Shown piece after piece: positions 1 through 9,700 of a stretch of 32,548 bases of DNA (its first letter is position 1; each line of letters starts with the position of its first letter). The notes under the pieces were generated by a model. It made no database searches and was not told the origin of the DNA. It saw only the letters and a list, made by a program, of their open reading frames with translations. The stretch covers positions 1 through 32,548 of the forward strand of contig JANSLP010000351.1 of the NCBI GenBank assembly GCA_029298735.1. Direction: 5' to 3'. This stretch comes from Ophiostoma sp. CBS 140.51. Its lineage: Eukaryota > Ascomycota > Sordariomycetes > Ophiostomatales > Ophiostomataceae. Made by a program: the position numbers and the translations under genes.

Positions 1-146
1 CCTAAGCAAAACGGGGCACAAAATGAAATGCAAAGTACGAGGAGTTTAAAAACTGGAGATGTTTGGCAGAAGATGACTATGTATTTGATTTTATTTAAAA
101 TTATGGACAATGCTTTTGTAGGTGACATTGCATTCTGAAAGTCGGC

Positions 147-1511
147 TTAACCAAAGAAAGTAGGTCCCACTTCACCACCCAACAGAGCCTTCAAGGCATC
201 CAACAAGAACGTTGGCAACACTTCTAGCGTAGCAATATCAAGCAGCATGGAGTACTTTGTGGAAGTGGAGCATACTGTGGACGCAGCCTTGCCATTCATC
301 CGATCAATCAACCAGGCAAGTGCCATAGGCGCACCGATCAGAGACAGGCCGCCGTGCGTAGAAGACTGGTCGCGGATGTACTCGACAGTAGTTCCGGCAG
401 CACAGTAGGCGGTAATCAGGTCATCAGTATCGGCAATGGGGCTGACCTCATCCTTGACAGCCTTGTACACGAACAGAGGGAGGCCGGCAGGCGGGGCCGG
501 TGCATACTCCAGCGAGTTGTTTGCGAAGATCTCCAGGACGACAGGGTCGTTCCAGAGGTTGGGGTTGTCAATCATGTTTATCACATCGGCGTTGTTAAAC
601 AGGCTAAGGTCAGGAACAAAGCACTGGTTAAGGACAGCCTCAAAGTCGGCCTGGTATTCCGGCAGGACATGGTCCTCGAGGCCAGTAGCCATGACAGGGT
701 ACTGCTTGGCAAGACCAACCATACCGGCGGCAATAATGCCAGCAGACGGGGTCTTGTTGATCGTGGTGATAACGTTGTAGATGTTTGGGACAGTGCCACC
801 GAAAGCAGCACCAACCAGGGTACCCGTCAGCTCCGGAGCGTACTCGGGCTGGAGGACTGTGGCCCATGCCGATGCGAGAGCACCACCGGAGTAGCCCCAC
901 AGGCCGACCTTGGCGTCGCTAGAGATACCTGTGAGACTTGTCGACTGAAGTGCGGCACGAATACCATCAAGTGTGGCGTATCCGGCAAGGCGGTTGGCCA
1001 AGTAGGCACCGTTCGGGCCTTCATGGTCAGGGAGGACGACAACCCAGCCTTGATAGAGGGCGGCTTCGGCCAAGAGAAGCTCAGCCTGGGTCAGGGCAGT
1101 GCCAAGGGTACCACCGGTGGCAGACTCCAACTGCAGGGCGTACGAGGGAGCGCAGTTGATGTTGGGTGCATCTTCAGCCACCTGGTAAGATAGGAGCTTG
1201 TCGAAGTCCGCGTTGACAGGGACAAGAACAGTCAAGATGGTAGCGGTAGCGTTGCCTAGGTTATCGGTGGTACGGTAAAGAATCTGCCATGACGCAGCAA
1301 TGTTCACTGGGTCGATACCAAAGGCTGAGATGGGAGAGGGAGGTGCGCGGTGGTTGATGATAGCACCAGGGGCGTAGCTGGCAATGTTGTCCGGCACACT
1401 GTAGAAAGAGTCTGTGCTGGGAAGAGGAGGAGTAGCACGCTTCTCTTCGGTGACAGGGGCGGCCCAAGACAGAGCAGCGAAAGCTACGGTAACAAGGATG
1501 CTGGGGCGCAT
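147..1511 (-). CDS. Secreted lipase, LIP family (CAL-A-like)
   Basis: Single-exon gene of 454 residues. The open frame runs further upstream, but the Met at 1511 is chosen because it opens a typical signal peptide (hydrophobic residues 4-16, Ala-Ala-Pro at 17-19), followed by a Lys-Arg Kex2-type site at 24-25, so the product is probably secreted as a pre-pro-protein. The alpha/beta-hydrolase triad is visible: nucleophile elbow Gly-Tyr-Ser-Gly-Gly with Ser208, candidate acid Asp354 (AVKDEVSP) and His386 (STHGG). Length and layout fit the fungal secretory lipase family related to Candida antarctica lipase A, which cleaves triacylglycerols or other esters outside the cell. The natural substrate cannot be read from sequence. 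A TATA-like box lies about 140 nt upstream of the start. The gene stands alone and appears intact. Confidence 0.93.
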   Translation of the reverse strand: MRPSILVTVAFAALSWAAPVTEEKRATPPLPSTDSFYSVPDNIASYAPGAIINHRAPPSPISAFGIDPVNIAASWQILYRTTDNLGNATATILTVLVPVNADFDKLLSYQVAEDAPNINCAPSYALQLESATGGTLGTALTQAELLLAEAALYQGWVVVLPDHEGPNGAYLANRLAGYATLDGIRAALQSTSLTGISSDAKVGLWGYSGGALASAWATVLQPEYAPELTGTLVGAAFGGTVPNIYNVITTINKTPSAGIIAAGMVGLAKQYPVMATGLEDHVLPEYQADFEAVLNQCFVPDLSLFNNADVINMIDNPNLWNDPVVLEIFANNSLEYAPAPPAGLPLFVYKAVKDEVSPIADTDDLITAYCAAGTTVEYIRDQSSTHGGLSLIGAPMALAWLIDRMNGKAASTVCSTSTKYSMLLDIATLEVLPTFLLDALKALLGGEVGPTFFG

Positions 1512-1648
1512 TGTTATGACGGTGATGAATGCAAAAGAAATAATGAGAAGAAAAAGAAGGAAACGAGTCGAGAAGATCCTCTCCTTGAACTTGAGAAAGG
1601 CTGATGATAGCAAGAACAAAATAAAAAGGGAGGAGAGATCCATGGCCA

Positions 1649-1655
1649 CTTTATA
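1649..1655 (-). promoter_or_regulatory. TATA box of the lipase gene
   Basis: Minus-strand TATAAAG lies 138-144 nt upstream of the chosen lipase ATG, a plausible distance for a fungal core promoter. It also supports the downstream start, because the in-frame upstream extension begins at the TATA box itself. Confidence 0.5.
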
Positions 1656-3032
1656 CCTGGTCTCGCCAAAATGCTCGTTTGTAAGACGTCAGGCCACCGA
1701 GAGGAATAGGCGCCTTACGCGAGCGGCGGATGTCGAAGCGAAGGACGAGTGGCACGCCCGGAGAAGGGAGGTCTAGAATAATAAAAAAAAAAGTCTGGGG
1801 AACGACGATCCGAGAGTCGGGAACTGGGATCCGGTGACAGGGACTGGGATGTGGGGAATAGAATAAGGGGGAGTTGAGAGAGGAATAAACGCCAAAAGGC
1901 ACATGGCAAGACAAAAGTTTGTCTCCAACCAGCGTCAAGGTGTTTACTTTTCCCTTGGCGTTCATACAAAGGATCAGGACGGACACAAAGTTGGTCGACG
2001 TTGTGGGTCAGTTTCAGGATGCCTCGGTATGTATTTATTTCGACGTTTTAATATATATGTCAAAAGGGAAGTCGGGTGCAAAGGAACAGAGTGGACAGTG
2101 GAAAGAAGAGACGGATGAGATTTTTGTTCGTCTTGACCAATGCTGTATTTACCACGCTTCCGTGAAAGTACGGCAAGGTGAAGGCTGTGTTGTTGGCATT
2201 GTGGGGTTTTGGCGCTTGTTAGTTGCATAAAACTAGGCTAGTATCGTGGCGATCCGAAACGACCATACGATGGGCCATACGAGGCTGCGTGACCGGGGAT
2301 TTGGGACAACATGGGGCAATGAGGCATGTAAAAACACAACCAATTAAGAAATTAAACGGCAAAGGTACGAAAAGAAAGTGTAAACGAGGAATATACAAAA
2401 GAAGACGTTTTCCCTTACCGCGGATCTAACTCTCAGATCCTGCAATTATATGTAGGGGTTCGTCGACTAACCTTCTGTCGCCTGGCGGCTGGCCGCCGAC
2501 CAGCCGCCATCTAGGTCACGCCGGATGTTGCCGTCATCATCACAAACAAGGCAGCGGGCAAACGGTGGCCCGCCAGACCCTGGCATGGAGGTAACCAACA
2601 TCGACGGCATTGAGGGAAACTTACTCGTATGGACATGTTAAGTTGGTGTTGTGTCCTAATTTAAGGGTCTGTGGGTCAAACTTAGTCGACCAACAATAGA
2701 CACATGTCAAACTCTGGGGCCCCGCGCGATACTGAACTTGCATTTGAAGAGAGTGCCGTCGACCGTACAAGTCTTGCGCGGGGAACATGGGTATGGAATG
2801 AGGGCGTTTTCAATAACACTTGCGTAATCTGTCCAAAAGTTGAGCACTTGGCTATTGGCAGAGAGACGTAGCCAACGATCAACATATGACCACTGCCGTC
2901 GGTTAAATAGTGAGAATAAAAATTCGAATATTGTTGTCTACGGCTGCATTCTAATTCGTCCTTGATGGTGTTCCCAACCCCAGACTCAATTGAGAGCCAA
3001 CCTAGTTCCAGGCGTTGATGGGACACCTCTTC
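1656..3032. other. Gene-poor stretch upstream of the lipase
   Basis: Open frames here are short and lack codon bias or recognisable motifs. The first few hundred bases are the lipase promoter side. The only clear structure is a GC-rich inverted repeat at 2483-2509. I see no gene. Confidence 0.6.
2483..2509. repeat. GC-rich inverted repeat (10-bp arms, 7-nt loop)
   Basis: TGGCGGCTGG at 2483-2492 is the exact reverse complement of CCAGCCGCCA at 2500-2509. It lies in otherwise AT-rich intergenic DNA. It could be a hairpin, a protein-binding site or a repeat remnant; nothing nearby decides. Confidence 0.6.
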
Positions 3033-3461
3033 TCACGAGTCGATGGACGTCTCGTCCCGGGGCTCAGCGAATGTCGCGTACAAGGGATTGACGAACGGCT
3101 CGTTCCAAGGCTCGATGGACGCAATGTCGTTCCCCTCCAAGACGGAAACATTGATTTCCATGGTCGCCCGTATTTCGTCACGTAGAGTATAGAGGCACTT
3201 CTCGTACACATCGACGCCAAGTGCAACCACATCCGGAAGCACCTGGGAGATTGTCGAGGTAATAGCTGCGTACATGTGGTATTTGATAAGGCTACCTCTG
3301 GCAGTGCCGGACATATCAAAATGTTGTCTAAGAGACCGCAGAGATTCTAGTCAGTGTTCCATTGCTTTCAACGTAAAGAGCCAAACGTCAAAATTGTCCC
3401 AGGTGAGGTATGGGATCATGAATCTATCCCAACGAGGTAGTCTGTGTTCATAGGTGGCCAT
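3033..3461 (-). pseudogene. Gag-like small family, member A (one in-frame TGA)
   Basis: Read on the minus strand from the ATG at 3461, this is a 143-codon frame broken only by a TGA at 3351-3353 (codon 37). It is recognised by alignment with member B: start MATYEH against MSEYHH, then LTWDNFDVW against LTMNNFDTW, then IKYHMYAAITSTI against KKSHLYQIIMATI, with nearly constant spacing, so the TGA replaces a residue with no shift of frame. The tail after about codon 110 diverges and is Glu/Pro-rich. It could be a recent pseudogene, a stop that is read through, or a sequence error; a 40-nt intron removing the stop would be unusually short. The function of the family is unknown; see member C for the gag-like pattern. 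Confidence 0.65.
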
Positions 3462-4236
3462 GATGGTCTACATGAACTTGAAGACTATGGGCGCTGTGTT
3501 GATATGGTCGATAAAAGTTGTTGTAAGTTTCAGGGCATGGCATGAATTACCGTTTGGAAAAGAAATATAGTAGATATGATGAAGAGGGTTGATAGTAAAA
3601 TGTAAAAAGAGAAGGCGGAAGTTCCAACATGCAGGACAGTAAAGCATGGGGACTTATTCACAAGTCGGTTCATTTCACGGTACCATGTAAGTGAATAAAT
3701 GACACCAACTATCTTGGCCGATCAAAGGCTAATAACAGACTGGATAAAGTATGAGAGAAAAGACAGTGAATGAACTCACTGATGGGCCACGATTCATTGA
3801 GACAATGGACGTATTGAGACTTGCATACGTGCAGTTGATCTTGGATTTTGGAGTAACATATTCGTTATCTGCGTTTTTGTTGTTTTATTTTGTTTCATCA
3901 CCCTGGGGAGATGCTTTAATTTATGATATTACTCTGTGGCGGGAAACCATGGCAATATATTTAGTCATCTGTCTGTGATTTTACGCCTCAGTCGCTGTGC
4001 ATTCCGTCGACTCTAAGTCCTACTATTTGGCCGACATAGTCACTCCGCGACCAATCCTACCAAAGATCCTTGATGCTGCAACCATCACAATCACAGCAAA
4101 CACTGTCGGTGCAAGAGTAAGCATAACCGTTTTCATTCTCCGTCGACGTGGTGCAGGGTGTGTCGATGCTGCGATTCGATTTTGTTAGTCTCTGTACTTC
4201 ATTTAGCAATCGCACTTGTCATCTCATTGTGTGTGA
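3462..4236. other. Spacer between members A and B
   Basis: AT-rich spacer holding the 5' flank of member A. A possible 5' UTR intron of A has a GTAATT donor and an ACACAG acceptor on the minus strand, but is weaker than that of member B. Imperfect inverted arms TTATTCAC (3654-3661) and GTGAATAA (3691-3698) are present. I see no convincing gene. Confidence 0.45.
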
Positions 4237-4626
4237 TCAGGTGCAACGGGTGCCCCACTCTGTCTCGTTGTTGCCCTGACAAGTACTGGACAATTTATTG
4301 TCCACAGGGAGGTGCTTCTCCATTGCCTTTTCAATGGCGCCGAAAAGGCGGAAAGGCTCAGTCTCGTAGACATCGAAGCCGTTGTGCTTGAGGAAAGTGA
4401 TGACTAGAGGAATAGTAGCCATGATGATCTGATATAAATGACTCTTCTTCGATGCGTCGTTCCTATCAGACATTGTGTCTGGACCGGGACCACGCAGAAA
4501 GTGGAGACAATCCATTTTCTTAGCGCTGACAATGATGGACAGATGCCAAGTGTCAAAGTTGTTCATGGTCAAATGCTGCGTGCAGACATCTTCACCGTTG
4601 GGAAGCTTGTGGTGATACTCGGACAT
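4237..4626 (-). CDS. Gag-like small family, member B (intact, unnamed)
   Basis: Intact 129-residue frame; I do not recognise a named domain. It starts MSEYHH and has NNFDTW at 22-27, a Cys-Leu-His-Phe-Leu stretch near 40-44, then a hydrophobic segment HLYQIIMATIPLVITFL at 63-79 and GFDVYETEP at 83-91. All of these align with members A and C. Two signals support real transcription: a minus-strand TATAAATA box at 4829-4836 and a well-formed intron in the leader at 4681-4738. No signal peptide or clear membrane segment is evident. Homology to C, whose pattern recalls the N-terminal part of copia-type Gag, suggests a solo or domesticated gag-like protein, but that is inference. Confidence 0.6.
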   Translation of the reverse strand: MSEYHHKLPNGEDVCTQHLTMNNFDTWHLSIIVSAKKMDCLHFLRGPGPDTMSDRNDASKKSHLYQIIMATIPLVITFLKHNGFDVYETEPFRLFGAIEKAMEKHLPVDNKLSSTCQGNNETEWGTRCT

Positions 4627-4680
4627 CGTGGATGCTGGCGTGATAGTTGGTCTTCGTTTTGAATTGTTCTGGACTGAAAA

Positions 4681-4738
4681 CTGAAAGAACTGTCAGTATA
4701 TTACACATATTACGGAGCATAAAGATCACACGTCTTAC
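4681..4738 (-). other. Probable 5' UTR intron of member B
   Basis: On the minus strand a GTAAGA donor (4733-4738), a CTGAC branch-like site (4692-4696) and a TTTCAG acceptor (ending 4681) give a 58-nt intron, the same size as coding introns elsewhere in the window. It sits between the TATA box and the ATG. Confidence 0.55.
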
Positions 4739-4828
4739 CAGGCAATGAAAATGTGGCAGGGAGTGGTACACAAGGTGGGAGAAAATGTGACAGGGTAGAA
4801 AAGTTGAAATTTTTGGCCAGAGCTCATT

Positions 4829-4836
4829 TATTTATA
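4829..4836 (-). promoter_or_regulatory. TATA box of member B
   Basis: Minus-strand TATAAATA lies about 205 nt upstream of the member B ATG and 90 nt upstream of the proposed leader intron. Position and sequence suit a core promoter. Confidence 0.45.
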
Positions 4837-5732
4837 GACGCACAACATGGGCATGGCCATGATTTGGACAGAGATGTGTGAATTGCCCACGTGGAGCGTT
4901 GGCGAACAGGAAGGTATGTTTTACATGGTAAACAGAGCAAAGCTGGAAGTTCCATATTCACTCTGTTTGTAGTTTTTTAAACGGCAACATCGCCAGCAAA
5001 GAAAACTTAGGATTGAATGAAGACCTAGTTCAACCAGCCAAAATAATCTAACGAAGCAAATTTCTCCTAAGGCATTCATGACACTCTGGTAATTTGTCAT
5101 TGATACTACGGCATGATAGTCTCTATGTTGTGGTTCGCTATATATCATCTTGAGTTGATTGACGTATTATCCCCCAGTACGTCGCATATTCTGATTGATG
5201 TCACATCATTTGGTTTGAATAACTGCGCTATTGATAATTACTTTGTGTATAAGGTAAAGTGATGTGCGTTCTAATTAGATAGCCACGCGGAACATGTTGT
5301 GCGTAATAGGATTTTGTTTTGATGGGATTGAGTTGAAGATCGTTTATTGACTGGGAAGGTGCTCCTCCAAGGTATTTAATATATGCCCCATACATACCGC
5401 CCCAGAAAGTGAATTTCGTCGTCACAATCCTGTCTTCCATACTTAGGCAAACTGACTGGGGATTTTGTTATCTGGAGAACAACATATACAAGAGAATGTG
5501 GAATAAGAATAATGTAGTCCGAGGTAAGTGCCATCTGTGCGATATAAATATACTTCACTTATTCTTTAAGATGAACCGTGGTGTCAACTACAAAAAGAGA
5601 ATATATCCGTCTCTATTACAGAAATGAAATGAAGTAATTAAGTTTTGAAGCCTATTGCCTTATGGCAGGAAGCACTCCGTACCCGGGCTCTAGTCTAGGG
5701 AGCTATGAATGAGCCCCATATTTGGCAGGCCA
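4837..5732. other. AT-rich spacer between members B and C
   Basis: About 0.9 kb of AT-rich DNA with many stops in all frames. The short frames have no motif and no similarity to the neighbouring gag-like family. I see nothing else in it. Confidence 0.5.
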
Positions 5733-6125
5733 TCAGAGCGCTCTACAGACGCATTCATCGCCAAAGTGGCCGCTGCCAAAGCATTGAGAATGACGGATCG
5801 CCATTATGTTGGTATATATCTTACAAGGGTCCTCCTCGAGTTTATCTGCGTAAGGGTAGATTTCAAGGCGTGGACTGTACGTTGTCTGAACCAAAATTTG
5901 GCAGAGGATATATCGTTTTCTTGACCATTCAACTTGAGCCTCGCCACCAGTGGGCTCTGGAACAATGTCCTTTAGATAGTCGAGGGCACCATAGATCTTT
6001 GCAGCACGATAAAGCATGCCCTGCCAAATCTCAAAATCTGCAGCAGTGGCACCTGACGCTGTGAACTCCAAGGCGGGCACGAAAACGGGCAGTCCCGTAG
6101 ACGTCGTGTGTCGATATTCGGACAT
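5733..6125 (-). CDS. Gag-like small family, member C (intact, unnamed)
   Basis: Intact 130-residue frame. The Met at 6125 is chosen, not the longer in-frame one, because MSEYRH matches the starts of B and D. Visible pattern: DFEIWQGMLYRAAKIYGAL at 30-48, VEWSRKRYILCQILVQTT at 65-82, KLEEDPCKIYTNI at 95-107. A Trp followed by a helix, then a second Trp-led helix with an Ile/Leu-x2-Ile/Leu rhythm, is what copia-type Gag N-terminal domains show, hence the label; no database search was possible. The tail has His112, Cys115, His120 and Cys125 spaced x2, x4, x4, like a zinc knuckle with its first Cys replaced by His. A GTAAGT donor at 6244-6249 suggests a leader intron as in B. Function unknown. 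Confidence 0.6.
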   Translation of the reverse strand: MSEYRHTTSTGLPVFVPALEFTASGATAADFEIWQGMLYRAAKIYGALDYLKDIVPEPTGGEAQVEWSRKRYILCQILVQTTYSPRLEIYPYADKLEEDPCKIYTNIMAIRHSQCFGSGHFGDECVCRAL

Positions 6126-6721
6126 TGTGATGAAATCTCGAATGGGTTGAGTTGCAATCAATGCGCACCTACTTGATGAAGGCAATTGCACCGATCAATA
6201 TCTGCTCGTGCACACTGCAATGATACAGAGGGTTGCTGGAGAGACTTACTTTTTTGGAACGAATTAGGGTGTGAAATTGGCGAGTAAGATGCAGATTGGT
6301 TTACAAAATTGAGAGGACTGCCAGGCTTTAAATGGCAATCGTAATGCTGCGACAGTTGCCGAATGATTACAAACGGCTCGCACAACATGAAGCCGACTTC
6401 TGTGCTCTTTGTGTATGAGATTAACTACGCCCATTTATCAGATGAAATTACAAGCAAACAGAATTGATATGACAAATGGCACTGGTTCCAAAAAACGGGA
6501 GGATGTGAGTGGACGGCGTATTTGGTCAAGACATGTTGCAAATGAAACAAAGTATTTGTCGTGTAACGAGAAGAATTACACTGGTGAGCAATAAGTGAAT
6601 GCAAAAGAAAATTCACAGAAATACAAACAGCTTCCAGCACCCACTCATCCAAAGGAGCGAGTGCCCATGGTAATTGCAAACCGCCATCTTTGCAGATTTC
6701 TGGATCGTCCGTTTCCCTCGT
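6126..6721. other. Leader/promoter of member C and 3' flank of the AAA gene
   Basis: The first part is the 5' flank of member C, with a minus-strand GTAAGT donor at 6244-6249 and a TTTAAA element near 6325-6332. The rest is the AT-rich 3' flank of the AAA ATPase gene. No additional gene is visible. Confidence 0.45.
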
Positions 6722-9700
6722 TTACTGAGGTGGACCCGCCGGTGGGTCAGAACGATACGTGTTGGGTGGTCCTTGGAACTGTTGCTCCTGGACGCCAGCC
6801 ATCCCGGCGTTTGTGTTCCAGCCAGCTTGTTGGGGCTGTCCTGGAAACGCGGCAGAACGGGACACGTCCTGCATTGGCTGCTGACCCATAGGCTGACCCA
6901 TAGGCTGACCCATAGGCTGACCCATAGGTTGTCCCATTGGCTGCTGTGGCATTCCTTGGGTGTAGGCCTGCGTCGTTGTCGTCCGCACGGTGCTGGCTGA
7001 TGTTGCGTACTGTGGGCTGGAGCCATAAGCAGAACTTGACGTGACGGGCTGAGACTCCATCATGGCAGGTTGCCCGTACTGGTCAGCTTGCACAAACTGT
7101 CTCTGCGGCTGCTGGTAGGCCATTTGCTGGGAAAGGCTCGGCTGGTGCTGGCGGTAGTACTGCTGCTGAGGATCTTGTTGGGGCTGCAGCGGTTGCTGTG
7201 GCTGCTGCACTTGCTGCCTGATTGGCATTTGGGAAGAGGTCGAAAGACGGAACTGGTGCAGCGGGTTGCCGTCATTGCCGCCTTGTGGTCCACCAACACC
7301 ACCACCACCACCACCCCGTCTCTTCCGCTCACGACGCAGAATGGCCGCCTCCTTGAATGCATCGTCCTCGAACATTTCCATGGCACGAAGACCCATCTCC
7401 TTGGCCCGCGTTTCGGTGCTCGTGCCGTGGACACCCTTGAGGTAGTCGTAAAACTCCAGGTAGGCTTCCGACACACGACGAACATGGTCGACCTTGAGAT
7501 GGACCTTAGCATCCGCCTGCACGGCCAGGTCGTACTTCTTGTTGGATGGCTGGGCGTCGTACTCGGCAAGAGCAAGGGCAGTCTGGCAGGCGTTGCGGAT
7601 TTGACGACCGTTCCAGCGTGCGTCGACATGAGAGCGCCAGTAATCGCGAATGTGCTCCTCGATATCGTCCTTGTCAATCTTGATCTTGCGGCCAGAGTCG
7701 ACGTAACGCTTGCGGATCATGGCCAGGTTGAGACGGCAAATCTTAACCGCAGGAAGGACCTCAAGCTGCGGGTAGTGCAGGGTCATGTGGATGCGAGAGG
7801 TGAAGGCCTCATCAAGGTCGCCGATGCGGTTGGTGGTGAGGAACAGAATACCAGCATAGTACTCGAGGACACGGAGGAAGACTGTGAGGCGAGTGTCAGA
7901 AAATGTTCTTATTTAAAATGTGAGGTGGGATGTTGATACATACCAGCAACTAGGCCGTTGCGTGTGAAATCGTTGCGACCACGGGCGGCAAGGAACACGT
8001 CGGCCTCGTCGAGTAGCAGAATGCAGTCCCATCTGCTGGCCAGAGTGAATGTCTTCTGCAACGATTCTTCGACCTCCTTGGCACTGCTACCAAGATCACC
8101 TATAGACAGTCAGTTATTTTCGTTCGGCAATCACAGCAAATTAGAAGGGAGAAAAAATGCATACCGCATGTGATTTGGAACAACGGTTTGTTGAACTTTT
8201 CAGCCACACCCTCTGCTTGACATTAGCATGAAGACATCATTGGTGAGTATTTGGAAACTTTTATCGACTTACCAGCAGTTGTTGTTTTGCCAACACCCGG
8301 GGCACCGTGGAGTAGGATAATCAATCCCTTGCCTGCAGACACAAATTGTCAGTTGTAGTCAATTAAGATGTGATTCAACAGCGAATAGGATATCTTACCT
8401 TTGCCCTTGACAATATCCATTCCCTCATCCTTGTGTTTTTGAGATGCCTTGTTGCGGAAGTGCTGCGACACGAGTGACAGGACCATGTCCTTGTGTCCCT
8501 TAGGAAGAACCAGGTGGGCAAAGGCTGTCTTGTCGCCACTTCTCCCCTCGTTGTCACCGTCGAATTTGCCATCATCCTCATCGTCTTCATCTTCGTTTTC
8601 CTCGGCATCCTCGGCAGGAATCGGAGCTTGATTGTGTACAGCCCGGTTGTCGAGATCACTGACAAAATCCATGTCCAGTCGTGCTGTGAAGAGAGAAGGT
8701 TAGACCAGTCCAGGATCATTTTCTTAGTGCGTGTTTACTTACCCCAGGTACGGTCGCGAAGGACAAAACCATGGACGCTGTACGACATGATCATGAGATC
8801 TTTGTCAGAGAGGAGGTCCATATCCGCTCTTACCTCGGAAAGGTCGCGCGCAACCATAGAGACGGGCATCTGGGCCGTCTGCGTGGCGACATTGAGGCCA
8901 CCATTCCCTGCGGCAGCCTCCAGTTTCCGTGCAACAAACGACTCGTGTGCTTTTTCCTGGACGAAGGAATCGTCATAGACATTTTGACCCACACAACAGT
9001 CGAGGTTGCAGGCAATGTCGCTGTGAGCTCGGAACTCAAAGATGCCGGGAAGGGCAAATATGGGTCGCATACCGTAGTTCGCTTCCTCACTCAGGGCCTC
9101 CTGCACGTCAATCATGACCTGGCTCTCCACCTCGTCGCGCTTGTCGACTGTCAGGCCAGAGTAGTACATGTGCTTCACGGCCGCCACATTGACAAACTGC
9201 TGACCACGCTCAATGAGCCGCTTTTCGAACTTGTCAACCTCGTCGGCAATCAGCGATTCTGCAGCACTGGCATCTTCTTTGAGGGCAGCCAGTTTGCGTG
9301 CCAGGTCCGGGGTTCTGTAGTTGCGTAGTGGCACAATCTCCAGTGCAGATACCAAGCGCTCTCCCTCGAACTTTTTGATGATGAACTGCTCAATGACTGG
9401 ACCCAGAGAGGTACCGTCGTAGTCGATGAGCGCACAACGGATGAGTGCATCCGGGTTATCGGCATCGTAGCGATATCTCGGGTCGTCCTTCCATCTGCTG
9501 AACTCGCTGTAGGGATCTTTGCCCAAGTGCTCGCCGGGGTCGACGGAGATGACCTGGTAAGCCTGCTTTCCGCTGCCAGAGATGACGATGTCGCCGGGCT
9601 TGTAAATGTGCCAGATGTCGGAGAAGTGGATCTTCTCACTGCGGCCCGACCGTAGCCAGGAGATGCGCTTGGCAATGTAGTTGTCCATGAAGCTGATGAG

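Noticed and set aside
1512..1649. N-terminal extension of the lipase frame by 46 residues
   Set aside because: Low-complexity Phe/Leu stretch lying between the TATA box and the ATG that starts a proper signal peptide; read as 5' UTR.
4023..4136. Minus-strand 37-codon hydrophobic frame (MKTVMLTLAP...) downstream of member B
   Set aside because: It vaguely recalls the first membrane helix of PTH11-type receptors but is too short, has no continuation in any frame and no promoter; not supportable as a gene.
8349..8398. Coding continuation past the ATPase exon end (ISYSLLNHILIDYN)
   Set aside because: This is translation of intron 8333-8398; splicing restores the GKGLIILLHGAPGVGKT Walker A context.
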